From Sphingomonas sp. Root241 (GTDB taxonomy: Bacteria > Pseudomonadota > Alphaproteobacteria > Sphingomonadales > Sphingomonadaceae): DNA of 64,000 bases. The DNA lies in NCBI RefSeq assembly GCF_001428865.1, contig NZ_LMIV01000001.1, positions 491,776 to 555,775 of the forward strand. Direction: 5' to 3'. The translations under genes and the position numbers were made by a program. The notes under the pieces are model-generated. The model worked only from the letters and a program-made list of their open reading frames with translations, was not told the DNA's origin and searched no databases. Below are positions 9,946 through 17,808 of this stretch, in pieces; within the stretch, counting starts at the first letter, position 1, and the number at the start of each line of letters is the position of its first letter.

Positions 9946-10248
9946 CTAGCGGTTAAATCGGGGTGTGGCCGGACTGGCAAGCCGACTCGCACTGGACTGT
10001 GCTACAAAGGAGGTGTCACACCGTGGCGTTATTGGCACCCTGCCGAAGGCAGTTGGCACCACGCCTTTGCAAAAAGCTGTCGGTCTATACATGGCCCATT
10101 TCTTGCGGTTGCCCCCGTAAGGGTCACCATCGTCAAGCAGGAAACGGCAGAACTGCGCCGTTTCGGACGATGTGAACCAGTTGCCTCCCACATTTCGTCC
10201 CACAGATTTTTGAAGCTTTTCCGGCATCTTTTGACACGCTTTGAGCCG
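9946..10248. promoter_or_regulatory. Upstream region of the helicase-R-M operon with repeats and hairpins
   Basis: This 303-bp gap holds no gene. TTGGCACC occurs as a direct repeat at 10032-10039 and 10053-10060, flanking the palindrome CTGCCGAAGGCAG (10040-10052). A second hairpin, AAACGGC at 10142-10148 paired with GCCGTTT at 10157-10163, lies further upstream. Both are candidate operators for the operon beginning at 9945; alternatively the left end of the IS110 fragment may lie here. No clear -35/-10 pair was picked out. Confidence 0.35.
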
Positions 10249-10716
10249 CTAAAGCGATTCCCACCCCACAATTTGTAGACGGCGGCTGTGGGCACGGATC
10301 GCGTTCGAGATCTGCGTACGCTGCCGGTTCAGCATAAGCCGCACCCGGTGCAGCATCATCAGGCTCTGCTGCTTCGGGCTCTTCACCGCGACGAAGCGCA
10401 TCGTCGGGCGTGTCACCGCCTCGCAAATCGCCTCGGCGTCGGCCGCATCGTTCTTCCCGCGCTTGACGTAGGGCTTTACGTACTGGGCTGGCATCAGCCT
10501 CACGTCGTGCCCGAGAGCGGTCAGTTCGCGCGCCCAGTAATGCGAGTTGTTGCAGGCCTCGATGCCAACGAGGCACGGTGGCAGCTTCGCGAAGAAAGGC
10601 AGCATCCTCGCTCGCGTCAGCCTGCGGCGGATCAGGACCTCGCCATCCGCAGCCACCCCATGCACCTGGAACACCGACTTCGCGATATCCAGACCGATCG
10701 TCGCAACCTTTTCCAT
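10249..10716 (-). pseudogene. IS110-family transposase, N-terminal half only
   Basis: 155 residues from ATG 10716 match the N-terminal DEDD (RuvC-like) domain of IS110 transposases: GLDIAKSVFQVHG near residues 8-20, the conserved Glu in VGIEAC near 60, and KNDAADAEAI. Family members are about 340 residues; here the protein stops just after this domain, and the C-terminal transposase_20 domain with its catalytic Ser is missing. The 3' part has been lost or replaced. No IS copy with both ends is evident, so it cannot move by itself. It separates the R-M operon from the next module and marks a recombination point. The 223 bp at 10717-10939 contain no gene. Confidence 0.85.
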
Positions 10717-10916
10717 CGTGGCTCTCCTTCCAGCTCAACCCCACGATATTACCGCAGGAGGGGTGGAGAGCCGTCCACAGCATCACTAGCCGACTGACTG
10801 CTCTGGGGAGAGGACTGAAATAAGCTGCCGGGTAGGTCGGAGCACGCCCTATCCGAGGACAAGGCCGCCGGGGGCTGTGCCATCGCTTCCAAGGCATTCG
10901 CCACCAACGACGGAAG

Positions 10917-10938
10917 GGGGTAGCGGCCGGGGGTAGCG
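10917..10938. repeat. GGGGTAGCG repeat pair downstream of 10940-11623
   Basis: GGGGTAGCG occurs at 10917-10925 and 10930-10938, immediately past the stop codon of the minus-strand gene ending at 10940. The same word sits at 11731-11739, just past the gene ending at 11756, and in the hairpin at 14793-14817 past the gene ending at 14774. All three genes of this module thus carry the motif in their 3' flank. Role unknown; possibly transcript-end structures or recombination scars. Confidence 0.5.
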
Positions 10939-10939
10939 G

Positions 10940-11623
10940 TCAGGTGTTCCGGGCGATGCTCTGGTCCAGCGCGGCAATCTGTCGCCGCAAGCCGTCGATG
11001 GAAGCCTGCTGGGCATCCTTTAGAGCTCGATTAGCCTTCCAAGCAGCGCTGACCTTGGCGGTGGCGAGCTTCTTGCCATCCTCTGCTTTCTGTAGGACCT
11101 CGGCCCACTCCTCGTCAGTCATGGAGTAGTTCTCGCCGGATTGGTCGTTGTGTGCAGGCCAATGCACGTCGCTCAGCGTGTCCGTCAGGTCCTTGAGCGC
11201 TGCCTTGAGAGCCGCCTTCGCTTCCTCCACCGCCGCGTCCTCGGTCCCCACGAGCGTGGTGAGATACCAGTCTAGGCGGCCAAGAATCATCTGCTCGACG
11301 CCATGCGCGTCGTGCTCGCTAATCTCGATCGGCTCGCCGGCCGGGTCGCTCGTCACATCTTGGGCCTTCCACAGCGGGTCATCTATCGCCTTGGCGACCC
11401 GGACGGCGCGCTCCTCGGCCTCGCGCAGCCGCATGGCGAGTGTCTCCCGGTGCATGATGCGGGTCTGGAGGTTGCTATCCTTCAGTTGCCGCCAAACGGG
11501 AGCTCCGGCGTACCAAGCCGCGCCGATGGCGAGTACGCCCGCGATGAGCGTCTGGTAGTTGTAGATGAAGGTGCCAGCACCGGCCCAGATCACCGACAAT
11601 AGATGCGAAGCGGTAATTTTCAA
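10940..11623 (-). CDS. Membrane-anchored coiled-coil protein, unknown function
   Basis: A 227-residue protein with one N-terminal membrane segment (about residues 18-43: tyrosines, Leu/Ile/Val, AIGAAWYAG), then a mostly helical, charged cytoplasmic part with probable coiled coil at about 55-80 and 175-225. The start is TTG at 11623; no upstream ATG fits, and only a weak GGATAGG precedes it. I do not recognise the family. It lies in a small module with the 11756-12073 gene and the divergent RloC-like ATPase and shares their GGGGTAGCG 3' flank, so it may be the membrane part of that system (inference). Confidence 0.6.
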   Translation of the reverse strand: MKITASHLLSVIWAGAGTFIYNYQTLIAGVLAIGAAWYAGAPVWRQLKDSNLQTRIMHRETLAMRLREAEERAVRVAKAIDDPLWKAQDVTSDPAGEPIEISEHDAHGVEQMILGRLDWYLTTLVGTEDAAVEEAKAALKAALKDLTDTLSDVHWPAHNDQSGENYSMTDEEWAEVLQKAEDGKKLATAKVSAAWKANRALKDAQQASIDGLRRQIAALDQSIARNT

Positions 11624-11755
11624 CTCGATTACCTATCCCCGGAGAGCCTGCCCACTCAACGGGCAGGGCCGGTCGAAACTGTTCCACTTTCCGTGGCCGA
11701 CTTGCTGGCAACCGCTCGGGGCAGTCGCGGGGGGTAGCGAAGCCGCGCCCACTGC

Positions 11756-12073
11756 TCAGCTGACCTTCCTCTTGTAGCCAATGGTCCGCAGGAATTCAGG
11801 CCATCCACGGTAGCGATCCGCACCGGGGCGAGGCTCCACGCCATGCTTCTCGAGCGCCGCCAGAATGTCAGCGTCAGAGCCGTGCTTCGTCTCATCGGCC
11901 GACAGGTCCATCGGGGAGAAGCTCGAGGACATGTACTCGCGAAAGCTCACGGACAGCAGGCGGTCCGAGGGCGGATCAACATGTGTCCATCCGGCGAAAT
12001 CAATCTTGCTGCTGCCCTGCACCCGACCGCCCGGGGTGAGGTGCATTTCGTCAACCTCGTCACTTGCCGACAT
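11756..12073 (-). CDS. Small acidic protein upstream of the membrane protein, unknown
   Basis: A 105-residue protein starting at ATG 12073, preceded by a near-perfect ribosome-binding site (AGGAGG about 8-10 bases upstream), which strongly supports the start. The C-terminal part (ILAALEKHGVEPRPGADRYRGWPEFLRTIGYKRK, cut here to its key features: ILAAL, PRPG, WPEF, GYKRK) looks like a small helical domain with a basic tail. No family recognised. It is 132 bp upstream of the membrane-protein gene on the same strand, so the two are probably co-transcribed, divergent from the RloC-like gene. Confidence 0.6.
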   Translation of the reverse strand: MSASDEVDEMHLTPGGRVQGSSKIDFAGWTHVDPPSDRLLSVSFREYMSSSFSPMDLSADETKHGSDADILAALEKHGVEPRPGADRYRGWPEFLRTIGYKRKVS

Positions 12074-12158
12074 GATGCCCGCTCCTCCTGTTGAACTTTG
12101 CAGGTGTGATCAAGGACGGAATATTCAACCGGTCCACTCTCATCAGTGCCCCGCTGCC

Positions 12159-12335
12159 ATGCTGAACGAGCCCAGCCGCTGGCCGAGCGTCGCCATCGTC
12201 CGCAAGATCGCGCGGCTGTTCGAGGTTCCGGCGGCCGAGCTCCGTGCCTTCTTTAGACTCTGCGAGGGCGCCCACCATCGGCTTTGCCTGCCCTGTACCA
12301 ACCGCGCCGGGGAGGTGAGCCACTACGCGGTTTGA
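12159..12335 (+). pseudogene. Possible XRE-type regulator fragment
   Basis: The 331-bp gap 12074-12404 between divergent genes holds one protein-like piece. From ATG 12159 the frame encodes RWPSVAIVRKIARLFEVPAA, which resembles the end of a Cro/CI helix-turn-helix (RxPSxxxxxKIAxxLxVxxxEL), then 30 unrelated residues. The first half of such a domain seems to lie in another frame upstream (NRSTLIS), so this is probably a decayed regulator. The gap must also hold the promoters of 11756-12073 and 12405-14774. Confidence 0.3.
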
Positions 12336-12404
12336 TTGCACCGATACTGAACAAAAACATGAACAGCTTTGACTCCACGTCGATTTGGAGTCAGCTTTTC
12401 ATGC

Positions 12405-14774
12405 ATGTTCAAGAAGATCGTCATTCGCAACGTGGGGGTATTGAAGGCGTTTGACGCCGGGACCTCTCCGCCACTCTCACAGCTCACGATGTTCTACGCC
12501 AGGAACGGCCGGGGCAAGTCCACCCTAACCGCGGTCATGCGCGCGGCCCGGGATGGTTGCTCGAACACCGTCATGGCGCGACGCTCGTTGGGCAACAATG
12601 CTGCTGACCCCGAGATCACGCTCATCTCCGACAGCGGAAACCGGCTGTTCAAGGGCGGCAAGTGGCAACACAAGCGCGCACCAATCGAAGTGTTCGACGC
12701 CACCTTCATCGCGGACAACGTATTTGCCGGAGAAATGATCGAGCTGCCACAGGACCGGGGCTTGTTCTCGGTCATCATCGGGGAGGAGGGCGTGCGGCTC
12801 GCCAATCTCCTCGAGCGCTTCAATGCCCATGCCAAAGCGGCGGCCACGAAACTAAAGGACGCTGAGGCGGCTCTGGAGGATGATTTGCCCTCCGACATCA
12901 GCCGCATGGACTTCTTTGCGCTTGCGGCCAACCCTGCGTATGCGGACCGTCTCGACAAGGCCGAGAAGGCGTTGAAGGCCGTGCAACAGGTCGACAAGAT
13001 CGCGGCGCTCAAGCAACTCGACACCATCGCCGCGCCAACGCTGCCCGCTGACATGGCGACTGCCCTTAGCGCCACGGTCCCGGACATCGACGCAGCGGCC
13101 CGAGACCGGCTGGCCGAACACTTCCGGCACTTTAAGCTCGGCAAACAAGGCGAGGCGTGGGTCAACTACGGCATTGAGCACATCCACGACAATGCCTGCC
13201 CGTTCTGCGCTCGGCCGAACGCTGACGAGCTCGGCATAGTCACGCTGTACGGACAGATATTCGGTGAGCAGTACAAGGCCCACATGACCACCATTATGGA
13301 CGCAGCGACCGCGCTGGACGATGCGTTGGCCGAGGACGCGCGGACAGCGATTGCGGCGACACTGACCGCGAACGTCGCGTCGGCAAAGGCATGGGAACAA
13401 TATGTCCAGCTCGGGGCTGAATTGCCCGACTGCGCTGACCTCGGGACCGACCTCGCGGAGGCCCACACAGCTGCGAAGGAGCTGCTTGATCGCAAGCGCC
13501 AGTCCCCACTCGAGGCTGTGGCGGACGCAGAGCTCACCGCGAAGGCCAATGCGGCCCTCTCCCGCGCCGCCGCCACGCTGGCGGCCTACAATCCCGCCGT
13601 TGAAGTCATCAACACGGCCACGAAGAACGCGCAGTCAGCGTCAGCGACGATGACGGAGGACGATGCTAAGCTGGTGGTCACGAATGCCAAGCGCCGCATT
13701 GCCCGGACAGAGGATCCGGGCGTCCAGCGCCGCATTGAGGAATATCTCGCAGCGTCACGGCACGATGAGCGTGCGAAGAATGCGCGCAAGGTCACGCAGA
13801 AGAGGCTCAAGAGTGCCAATGACGCGGCGGCGGACCACTATCACCTTCGCGTGAACCACTACCTCGAGCGCTTCGGGGTCTCGGCTCGGATCACGCGGCC
13901 CACGAACAGCATGGCTGGCAACGCCGGGTCCGCCGATTACTCTCTGGTCATCCGGGGTGAGTCAGTTCCGCGCGGCCGTGGGCCCGGAGCCGCACCCATC
14001 CCGAGCTTCCGTAACACCCTTTCGACCGGCGACAAGACCACGCTCGCGCTCGCCTTCTTCCTCGCCAAGCTCGACCACGATGGAGCGCTGAACCAGAAGG
14101 TTGTCGTCTTTGACGACCCGCTTGCCAGCCACGACAGCCACCGTCGCGGCAAGACGGTGGAGGCCGTCAAAGAGCTCTGTGGTCGGTGCCTCCAGCTCAT
14201 CGTCCTGTCCCATGACGAGTATTTCCTCCGGGATGTCGAGAAGCTGTGCGCCGGCGCCACCAAGGCGTCCTATCAGATGGAGTACAGCGACGGGGACGAG
14301 TGGTCAGCCGCGAAGCATGTCCGACTTGGGGACCTGTGCCGCTCCGATCACACCAAACGCCTCGACAAGCTCGCTGCCTACGCCGACAACCGGCAGGGCG
14401 ACCCCGACGACATCGTGCTACACGTCCGGCAGGTGATCGAGACGCACTTCCGCCGCTCATACACGGCTTATTTCCCGCACAACCGGAACCTCGGCCAGAT
14501 GGTGCGGGACATTGACGATCACGTGGGCAGTCACCCTTGCGACGGAGTGCGCGACCGAATGGACGCGCTCAACTCCGCCACTTGCGACAATCACCACGGG
14601 GATGATGCGGACGTGATGCCCAAGAAGGGCGTCGATCCCGATGCCTTGAAGGTGATCGTCACTGACGCATTGGAATTGATCGGGGCGCGGCGCCCGGCGG
14701 GCTCAACCGCTGCTCTCTCCCCGGCTCCGGGCTCGACCGCTGGCGCCGCCTCATCGGCCGTGACTGTACCCTGA
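12405..14774 (+). CDS. RloC/PrrC-like AAA_13 ATPase with CxxC zinc-hook motif
   Basis: A 789-residue SMC/ABC-like ATPase. ATG 12405 is chosen over an upstream TTG (12369) because the family motif FKKIVIRN starts right there. Walker A ARNGRGKST is at residues 32-40, a CPFC zinc-hook-like motif at 265-268 within a coiled-coil region, the ABC signature LSTGDKTT near 537-544 and Walker B VVVFDDP near 564-571. RloC and PrrC join this ATPase to a C-terminal tRNA anticodon nuclease with an R-x3-E...H triad; here R675-x3-E679 is followed by histidines near residue 730. That fits only loosely, so nuclease activity is possible but unproven. Likely abortive-infection protein. Confidence 0.75.
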   Translation: MFKKIVIRNVGVLKAFDAGTSPPLSQLTMFYARNGRGKSTLTAVMRAARDGCSNTVMARRSLGNNAADPEITLISDSGNRLFKGGKWQHKRAPIEVFDATFIADNVFAGEMIELPQDRGLFSVIIGEEGVRLANLLERFNAHAKAAATKLKDAEAALEDDLPSDISRMDFFALAANPAYADRLDKAEKALKAVQQVDKIAALKQLDTIAAPTLPADMATALSATVPDIDAAARDRLAEHFRHFKLGKQGEAWVNYGIEHIHDNACPFCARPNADELGIVTLYGQIFGEQYKAHMTTIMDAATALDDALAEDARTAIAATLTANVASAKAWEQYVQLGAELPDCADLGTDLAEAHTAAKELLDRKRQSPLEAVADAELTAKANAALSRAAATLAAYNPAVEVINTATKNAQSASATMTEDDAKLVVTNAKRRIARTEDPGVQRRIEEYLAASRHDERAKNARKVTQKRLKSANDAAADHYHLRVNHYLERFGVSARITRPTNSMAGNAGSADYSLVIRGESVPRGRGPGAAPIPSFRNTLSTGDKTTLALAFFLAKLDHDGALNQKVVVFDDPLASHDSHRRGKTVEAVKELCGRCLQLIVLSHDEYFLRDVEKLCAGATKASYQMEYSDGDEWSAAKHVRLGDLCRSDHTKRLDKLAAYADNRQGDPDDIVLHVRQVIETHFRRSYTAYFPHNRNLGQMVRDIDDHVGSHPCDGVRDRMDALNSATCDNHHGDDADVMPKKGVDPDALKVIVTDALELIGARRPAGSTAALSPAPGSTAGAASSAVTVP

Positions 14775-14792
14775 GCCGCTTTCGAGGCGGCC

Positions 14793-14817
14793 GGGGTAGC
14801 GATGAGATCGCTACCCC
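14793..14817 (+). terminator. Perfect 11-bp hairpin after the RloC-like gene
   Basis: GGGGTAGCGAT (14793-14803) and ATCGCTACCCC (14807-14817) form a perfect 11-bp stem with a GAG loop, 18 bases after the stop codon. There is no T-run, so it may be a weak or Rho-assisted terminator or a transcript-stabilising element. A second inverted repeat (CCATCTTT 14845-14852 with AAAGATGG 14869-14876) runs up to the tRNA-Val fragment. Confidence 0.5.
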
Positions 14818-14873
14818 TCGGCTACCCCGGAAGGACTGGCGGGACCATCTTTCCAGCTGACTACCTGAAAAGA

Positions 14874-14924
14874 TGGCGGGCGCGGCAGGGATTGAACGTG
14901 CGACCCCACCCGTGTGAAGTGCAG
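14874..14924 (-). pseudogene. tRNA-Val(CAC) 3' fragment, probable old attachment site
   Basis: On the minus strand this reads as the 3' half of a tRNA ending CGCGCCC plus a discriminator base and CCA (14874-14876), with T loop TTCAATC and an anticodon loop whose triplet is CAC (14914-14916), matching tRNA-Val. The T-stem has one mismatch, and the 5' half (D-arm, 5' acceptor) is absent to the right, where 14930-15280 holds no recognisable gene. Half tRNAs of this kind are typical leftovers of integration into a tRNA 3' end. It suggests that GI-1 was assembled from elements with different targets. Confidence 0.6.
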
Positions 14925-15280
14925 GGTCGATAGCCAGGTAAGAATGACCGCTTTCGGCTGCGAATGGAGAGTTCACGAGCGTCCGACTTTGGGGCGCTTA
15001 ACTGTCGTGCGTCCCCCGGCAGTGCGGCGTGCTCTCGACGGACGTGCCAGCGCCTCAGACTTTGAAATCCCGCCAAAACTTTACAGTTGAGACGGCAGCC
15101 CGTTGGAGGCGACGGCTGATATTCTCCACCTCTCACAGCCACATGCACCCCGGCCGACGGCGGTGCTTTTATCTCGCCCTCTTATTTGGGCTCTTCCGCC
15201 GCGCCCGAACGAGCACCTCCCTGGTTCTTCTCGGCACGATCTGGCATCCATTGAAACTACGCGAGACCGAAGGACGAATC

Positions 15281-15676
15281 ATGCTGCCCGCCCGCACTTT
15301 CAGCGTGTCGATCCGGAGCGACTGGCGCTCGCTGTACGGGTGGATTTGGCGCCCCGAGTTCTTCCCGAACTGGGCGTCCGGCCTGGCTGAATCGAACCTT
15401 AGAAATGACGGTGATCGATGGTACGCGGACGGTCCGGAAGGGCCGATCCGCATCCGGTTCACACCGCACAACGAGCATGGCGTGATGGATCATTTCGTGG
15501 ACACTGGAGCAGGTTCCGAGGTTCACGTGCCCCTACGCGTGATCCAGAATTGCGACGGCGCGGAGGTCCTGCTTACCCTGTTTCGGCAGCCCGAAATGGA
15601 TGAAGACAAGTTCGCGGCGGACGCCCGCTGGGTGAACCGCGACCTGAAGAAGCTAAAGGCGCTGATCGGAGGCTAG
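15281..15676 (+). CDS. SRPBCC-fold (polyketide cyclase-like) protein
   Basis: A 131-residue protein beginning at ATG 15281 with GGACG a few bases upstream; the longer frame from 15029 has no support. The motif run FPNWASG, GPIRIRFTPHNEHGVMDH and PLRVIQN resembles small SRPBCC (START-like) proteins that bind hydrophobic ligands; the catalytic role of this subgroup is unknown. It is the first gene after the tRNA-Val remnant and converges with the nucleotidyltransferase gene, their stop codons overlapping in a palindromic CTAG at 15673-15676. It looks like ordinary metabolic cargo rather than a defence gene. Confidence 0.7.
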   Translation: MLPARTFSVSIRSDWRSLYGWIWRPEFFPNWASGLAESNLRNDGDRWYADGPEGPIRIRFTPHNEHGVMDHFVDTGAGSEVHVPLRVIQNCDGAEVLLTLFRQPEMDEDKFAADARWVNRDLKKLKALIGG

Positions 15677-16584
15677 GCGGCCTCGGCGAGCTTCTCGATG
15701 CGCTGTTCGCATGCCTCTCGGACAAGGGTTTGCAGCACCGTGACGCGCTCCGCGATCCATCCCAACTCCTCGCCCGTAATGCGGTAGGAACGCGAGTAGC
15801 GGGCCTTCACATACGCATCTCGAAGCAGCGAATAACAGCGTTTTTGGAAGCGCGTTTCGCGCGGCCAGACCTGCTTGAGCGTCGGCTCGAGCTGCTCGGC
15901 CATGTCGCGAAGGCGGTTTAGGTTGTGGGTCTTGGGGCTGTAGAGCGTGCGCACCAAAAAGAGGCAATGATAGAGGCGTTCGACGGTCTGATGCAGGTCG
16001 AACGCGGCTATGTTCAGCGCACCATCAGCGACGGCATGTTCGTGCTGCCGATAGAACTGGCCGGCCGTTTGAAACCAGTCTTCGTAGTAGTCCCGCGTCT
16101 CCTGCAACGCCTGTTCGGGCGACAGCGGCTGCGGCTCGACGAACGGAAAACCAGACTCCTCGAACAGCACGATTCCGTCGCGCAGGATGTCCATGAAGAA
16201 GTAGCGACCGAGCCGCAGCTTCTCGTTCACGTCGTCGATGTCATGATAGATCAGGCTCACCGGCGTGCGCAGCACCTCCGCTGCCGAGAGCTCTTCGAGC
16301 AGTTGCGCCTCGGCCTTCTCCCAATATTCCGCGATGTCGGTGAACTCCTCGCGATTGACGACGACGAGCAGGTCGTAATCGGAGAAGTACCGCCCGACCG
16401 GATCTTCGACCCAGTCGCCGCGGGCGTAACTGCCGAACAGGATGATCTTGAGGATCTGACCGCCGCGCGTGCGTGTCTGGGTGCGTCGCGCGGTGGCGAC
16501 GGCGAAGCTGTTTCGCAGCACGTCGACCACATGCGCCAACTCGCGGCGCTTGCCCTCCGGCAGGTGATCGAGGCTCGTCTTCAT
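15673..16584 (-). CDS. Nucleotidyltransferase-HEPN fusion protein
   Basis: A 303-residue fusion. Residues 45-75 hold a minimal nucleotidyltransferase signature: GSYARG at 51-56 and paired aspartates in SDYD (D69, D71). Residues about 165-300 form a HEPN-type four-helix bundle ending with the conserved DAYVKARYSRSY; the RNase-type R-x4-6-H motif is not apparent. In MNT/HEPN toxin-antitoxin pairs these domains are usually separate proteins and the transferase adds AMP to the HEPN toxin; here they are one chain. ATG 16584 is chosen because the domain starts directly after it. Function as a toxin-antitoxin or nucleotide-modifying protein is uncertain. Confidence 0.8.
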   Translation of the reverse strand: MKTSLDHLPEGKRRELAHVVDVLRNSFAVATARRTQTRTRGGQILKIILFGSYARGDWVEDPVGRYFSDYDLLVVVNREEFTDIAEYWEKAEAQLLEELSAAEVLRTPVSLIYHDIDDVNEKLRLGRYFFMDILRDGIVLFEESGFPFVEPQPLSPEQALQETRDYYEDWFQTAGQFYRQHEHAVADGALNIAAFDLHQTVERLYHCLFLVRTLYSPKTHNLNRLRDMAEQLEPTLKQVWPRETRFQKRCYSLLRDAYVKARYSRSYRITGEELGWIAERVTVLQTLVREACEQRIEKLAEAA

Positions 16585-16684
16585 GGCTCCAGATTCGCGC
16601 GTCGCGGGCGAATTGCCAAGCGGATAAGTGATCACGGCGGGCCGCAGGCCCGCCGCGCCGGCGCCGGCGCCGAGTCCTCCGGCA

Positions 16685-16900
16685 TCACTCGCGCTTCCTC
16701 CGCCGAGTGTCGCCGCCATCAAGCGCGAGCAGCACCCGCGCGACGACGCGCTCCACTTCCTCGACGCCGCAGCCGTGCCGCTCGGCTGCCTCGACACAGT
16801 CGAGATTGTCGAACCGAACCGACCCGAAGATCGCGCGATCGTGCTCCGGAAGCGCACGAAAGGCGCGCCGCATCCGCCGCATTTTAAGCCAACGGATCAT
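16685..16900 (-). CDS. Sigma-70 region 4-like small DNA-binding protein
   Basis: A 71-residue protein: LPEHDRAIFGSVRF, then CVEAAERHGCGVEEVERVV, a helix-turn-helix like the promoter -35-binding region 4 of sigma factors, with no other sigma regions. Its ATG overlaps the ArdC stop (ATGA at 16897-16900), so both come from one transcript. Such short sigma-like proteins are common beside ArdC in sphingomonad and caulobacter elements. It probably regulates element genes; direct evidence is lacking. Confidence 0.7.
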   Translation of the reverse strand: MIRWLKMRRMRRAFRALPEHDRAIFGSVRFDNLDCVEAAERHGCGVEEVERVVARVLLALDGGDTRRRKRE

Positions 16901-17808
16901 GGCTGCGCCTCCTCGCCAGCGACAAAGCCGAGCAGGAAATCGGCAGCTTTGCTGGCTGCGCTGGCTGCCCGGAAGATCGCTTTCTCGTCCTCGCGCAGCA
17001 CCGCAAGCCAGCTGCCGACATAGTCGGCATGCCGCACGGTCGGCCGGATCGAAAGCGATGCGCAGGTAAAGGCGCTGGCCATCTCGGCAACCAGTTCCTC
17101 GCGCGCATAGGCGGCGCTGCCGAACCCGCCGGACTGATCGCGATCCAGCCGCGAGGGGTGTCCGGTCCAGTGCCCCAGCTCGTGCAGCGCGGTGCGATAC
17201 CAGTTGACCTTTGAGTGAAACGCCAGCTGCGGTGGCACGGCGATATAGTCGCCGGAAGGGCTGTAATATGCCTCGCCACCGCCAATCCGGAAGTCGGCGC
17301 CACTTGCTTCGATCAGCGCAAGAGCCTCGGGGATCCGGTCCGCGTCGCTCACCGGTTCGGCTTCGATCTCGGGCGTGAACCGCTCCGGCAATCCTTCGCA
17401 CTGGTCGATGTTGAACACGGTGAAGCGCTTGAGGAACGCCAGCTGCCGCGCCTCGCGATCCTCATCGCGCGCCCGCTCGGCCTCGTCCCTGGGCGTAAAG
17501 CGATCCGCATAGCAGATGGTCGTACCGCGCTCGCCCTTGCGCACGTTGCCGCCGGCAGCCTGTGCCTGCTTGTAGGTCAGCCAGCGCTGCGAGGCGTACT
17601 TGCCCTCGATCACGGCTGCCCAAAGGATCAGCACATTGATCCCGGAGTAGCGTCGCCCGCTCACCGCATTGGCCGGCATCGTGCACCCGCACACTGAAGC
17701 ATCCCAAGGCTGCACCCAGGGCAGCCGTCCCTGCTCCAGCTCGGCAATCACCCGCGCGGTCACCTCGGCATAGAGGCTCACGCGAGACGTATCGGTCCTC
17801 GCAATCAT
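16897..17808 (-). CDS. ardC: ArdC-type antirestriction protein with zincin metallopeptidase
   Basis: A 303-residue protein with the two-domain ArdC layout: an N-terminal ssDNA-binding domain (VSLYAEVTARVIAELEQG near 10-27, then LPWVQPW) and a C-terminal zinc metallopeptidase with HELGHW near residue 205 and a downstream acidic ligand (EELVAEMAS). ArdC proteins from mobile elements shield incoming DNA and counter host restriction. ATG 17808 is preceded by GGAGCAGGAG, a good ribosome-binding site. It is coupled to the sigma-like gene downstream. In an island full of restriction systems it would help transfer into hosts that carry restriction enzymes. Confidence 0.88.
   Translation of the reverse strand: MIARTDTSRVSLYAEVTARVIAELEQGRLPWVQPWDASVCGCTMPANAVSGRRYSGINVLILWAAVIEGKYASQRWLTYKQAQAAGGNVRKGERGTTICYADRFTPRDEAERARDEDREARQLAFLKRFTVFNIDQCEGLPERFTPEIEAEPVSDADRIPEALALIEASGADFRIGGGEAYYSPSGDYIAVPPQLAFHSKVNWYRTALHELGHWTGHPSRLDRDQSGGFGSAAYAREELVAEMASAFTCASLSIRPTVRHADYVGSWLAVLREDEKAIFRAASAASKAADFLLGFVAGEEAQP

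Noticed and set aside
10249..10716. A complete IS110 insertion sequence
   Set aside because: Only the N-terminal half of the transposase is present and no intact second half or ends could be found.
12369..12404. TTG 12369 as the start of the RloC-like gene
   Set aside because: The family motif begins at ATG 12405; the 12 added residues look random.
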